This document shows, piece by piece, positions 18,943 to 20,534 of a stretch of 20,534 nt of DNA. Position numbers and translations under genes: made by a program. Positions within the stretch are counted from its first letter, which is position 1; each line of letters opens with the position of its first letter. The DNA is from Isoetes engelmannii. Lineage: Eukaryota; Streptophyta; Lycopodiopsida; Isoetales; Isoetaceae. The DNA is taken from assembly GCA_011763485.2 (NCBI GenBank), contig JAANSK020281935.1:1-20534 (forward strand). Direction: 5' to 3'. The notes under the pieces are model-generated. The model ran no database searches. It saw only the letters and a program-made list of their open reading frames with translations, and was not told where the DNA came from.

Positions 18943-19030
18943 AAAACAAGATAAGAAAGACATACCACAATGGCCCTGGTCCTTGGAAAACAAGATAAGA
19001 AAGACATACCACAATGGTCCTGATCCTTGG
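18943..19030. repeat. 44-bp tandem duplication
   Basis: 18943-18986 and 18987-19030 are the same 44-base unit with two differences. A 27-bp-period repeat of CTAAAGCATAACAT follows at about 19046 and 19073. Non-coding. Confidence 0.95.
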
Positions 19031-19984
19031 CTGAAGTTACTTCTCCTAAAGCATAACATCACCAGAATCATTCTAAAGCATAACATGCACAGTAATTATC
19101 AATCTTAGCAGTGACAACACTGAACCAGGAAGCGGAAGTCTTTGTCGTAGGCATAGGCATGGTCGGAGAAAGGGGAATGGTCGGAGAAAAGGAAAGGAAT
19201 TTCCATGGAATTTTTAATTTCCAAGACCGTCTTATTCGAAATTAAGAGATCTAACAGCTGTAGTTGAAATTGACTGACATGGCTGAACACGTGGATAGGC
19301 TAGAATTGCGTGATTTGGTGCACGTCGGGTTAGGCAATTCTAAATAATAAATAAATAATAATAACTAGCAGAAATGCAGGGTTTGGGAAAAGGGTAGGAT
19401 AGGAAAAACAAAGAAGAACTAGGAAAGAAGAAGAGAGCAAGCTTTTCTAAGCAGCCAAACTAAGATGTTATTAAAGGTTACTCCGAACCATACTTTGATT
19501 GCAACAAGTCTTTCTAGCAAATAAACATTTGGAACAACTAATGGACTCATGCTATTTTTGTACGAGGTATAGACTATTGCTTTGGGTAGATGAATGTAGA
19601 AAACTTTTGTACTATGGAGTCATTAAAATCTCTTTGACAGCATATTTGAAGTAGCAGCTTCGAAGGGCCAGATATGATAGTGAAAGTAAACGCTTTCTTG
19701 ATTTCAAAATATAATAAAGTTGCACTAGGTTCGTGTAGCTATAGGAGCCAATAATCAAGATGCTATTCACCATGGCCTATTTTGTAGGATTAGGATAGGT
19801 AGACTTTTAACTAAAAGAAACTTATGGAGCTTAATTGTGGAGCTTAATGTACCATGGATTCACATCGAAAATTTACATGATCGCCATATCAAGCTTAAAG
19901 TTAATGAATAAAAAGAGGAGAGATTGCTCAGATGGTAGAAATAAAGTGAAGGTCATATACTCATATACAAGAGACCACAGATAG
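19031..19984. other. Intergenic or intronic, no exon recognised
   Basis: Short duplications only (GGTCGGAGAAA at about 19163 and 19180). If the 5-phosphatase exons to the right belong to a live minus-strand gene, its 3' end would lie here. I did not find a convincing terminal SDHKPV-type exon; a GDH-like reading near 19880-19890 is out of frame. Confidence 0.4.
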
Positions 19985-20217
19985 AAGTAGAATGAAGATC
20001 CATTCTTCACATTGAAGAGGGTTCTGTTTGTCCACGATGCAATTCTTTGAATAAGCAAAATTGTTAGCACTTTGGATTTTGAAGTTATAAGTAATGATAT
20101 GAAAATCATGTGAGAAAGAATAATTACCTTGCCACTAGTGTTATGAAGGTTTTTCTCAATATCAAATTTATAGGTTGCTTTGAATGGCAATGGTCCTTCT
20201 TGAAAGCCACCAAATAT
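19985..20217 (-). pseudogene. Inositol polyphosphate 5-phosphatase-like exon(s), partial
   Basis: Exon A, 20217-20128 (30 codons): acceptor after TTCTACCCAAG, donor AAG|GTAATT. It reads IFGGFQEGPLPFKATYKFDI then EKNLHNTSGK. In the same frame about 80 bases on (20049 down) comes QRIASWTNRTLFNVKNGSS. Together these match the 5-phosphatase catalytic-domain end 'F.GF.EG.L.FKPTYKFD....YDTS.K.RVPAWTDRILFK', closest in memory to the small plant 5PTase11 type. These enzymes remove the 5-phosphate from inositol phosphates or phosphoinositides. The conserved Pro (I-P-SWTDR) is Ala and the catalytic Asp of 'WTDR' is Asn here. No clean phase-0 acceptor precedes QRIASW, so the copy is probably dead. Upstream exons would lie beyond 20534. 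Confidence 0.62.
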
Positions 20218-20390
20218 CTTGGGTAGAATAAAATCAGGCCGTTTGGATTAATTTCTTATACATGTTAAGATAGAAGGCACACTTTGTCCACATAAATTAA
20301 GACACTTTCGAAACACTTTTTGACCTAATCTAAGAAGGTGATATTGCATGGAGCATCCCTGCTTAGCATGTTAATATTTAGGGGTATAGG

Positions 20391-20534
20391 AAGGAAGGAA
20401 GGAAGGAAGTATATTTTAACGTCCACGGAGGCCAAAGGCCTATGAGACGGTACATGGCAAAGTGATAGCAACTACAAGCCAAAACCAACGCCAAAACAAC
20501 AAACAGAACTTATAGCTGTACAATGTGTCCCTAC
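20391..20534 (-). mobile_element. Candidate LINE 3' end with TTCC tail
   Basis: On the minus strand the edge sequence is T/G-rich (TTCTGTTTGTTGTTTTGGCG, then CATAGGCCTTTGGCCTCCG and TTAAAATATA) and ends in four to five TTCC units (GGAA at 20391-20409 on plus). A T/G-rich 3' UTR with 'GGCCTTTGGCC' and a short repeat tail is typical of plant LINE 3' ends. No coding part lies inside the window, so the family is not fixed. If correct, it inserted in the intron upstream of 5-phosphatase exon A. Confidence 0.4.

Noticed and set aside
19362-19385. Second Helitron-like end on the minus strand (CTAGT preceded by CTGCATTTCTG)
   Set aside because: The required GC hairpin is reduced to a 3-bp stem, so the match is not better than chance.
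20391-20409. GGAA microsatellite as an independent feature
   Set aside because: More simply explained as the tail of the LINE-like 3' end next to it.
1-20534. CRISPR array, bacterial operon or phage features
   Set aside because: Introns, plant protein families and LINE/Copia relics show a plant nuclear genome; the repeats are two-copy tandem duplications without regular unique spacers.

Overview
This is nuclear DNA of a land plant: AT-rich, mostly non-coding, with short GT-AG introns and plant protein families (zeta-class glutathione transferase, lachrymatory-factor-synthase-like SRPBCC protein, PPR, TM9/nonaspanin, TPR) between decayed retroelements. The style of the PPR fragments and the heavy repeat decay suggest a gymnosperm or a fern. 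That is an inference; the lineage is not proven by the sequence.

Two genes look intact. (1) An intronless SRPBCC/Bet v 1-fold gene at 4952-5536 (+), with a TATA box about 60 bp upstream and an AATAAA downstream. (2) A complete ten-exon zeta-class glutathione S-transferase (maleylacetoacetate isomerase) gene on the minus strand at 12318-14744. I assembled the second exon by exon: all nine introns are GT-AG, phases agree at every junction, and the product is 219 residues. Long-ORF searching misses it because its exons are 15 to 96 bases long.

Layout: 1-1200 is mostly featureless, with a 44-bp tandem duplication and a candidate Helitron 3' terminus near 851. 1323-2080 (-) is a decayed Tyr/Gly/Ala-rich RNA-binding-protein-like copy. 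2350-3030 holds decayed tandem repeats. 3072-4150 (+) is a chimera of PPR fragments joined to the middle of a TM9 (nonaspanin) gene. 4498-4740 is repeat-rich. 4891-5789 is the SRPBCC gene. 8138-9476 (-) is a truncated, internally deleted LINE. 9477-12110 has splice-like islands but no frame I could join. 12115-14744 is the GSTZ gene. About 15085-15295 (+) is a Ty1/Copia integrase fossil. 16748-17113 (+) is an unrecognised 121-codon ORF. About 18375-18645 (+) is a TPR-domain fragment broken around a T tract. 19985-20217 (-) carries exon(s) like inositol polyphosphate 5-phosphatase, whose catalytic upstream part would lie beyond the window. The right edge looks like the 3' end of another LINE with a TTCC tail.

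The two live genes are not evidently in one pathway. GSTZ acts in tyrosine catabolism in the cytosol; the SRPBCC protein is a small-ligand-binding or small-molecule enzyme fold of unknown substrate. The rest reads as a graveyard of host-gene fragments, retroelements and short two-copy tandem duplications. I see no convincing new multi-gene system. The most noteworthy items are the hidden GSTZ gene, whose motifs look closer to animal and bacterial than to angiosperm zeta enzymes, and the cluster of unrelated host-gene fragments at 1.3-4.2 kb.
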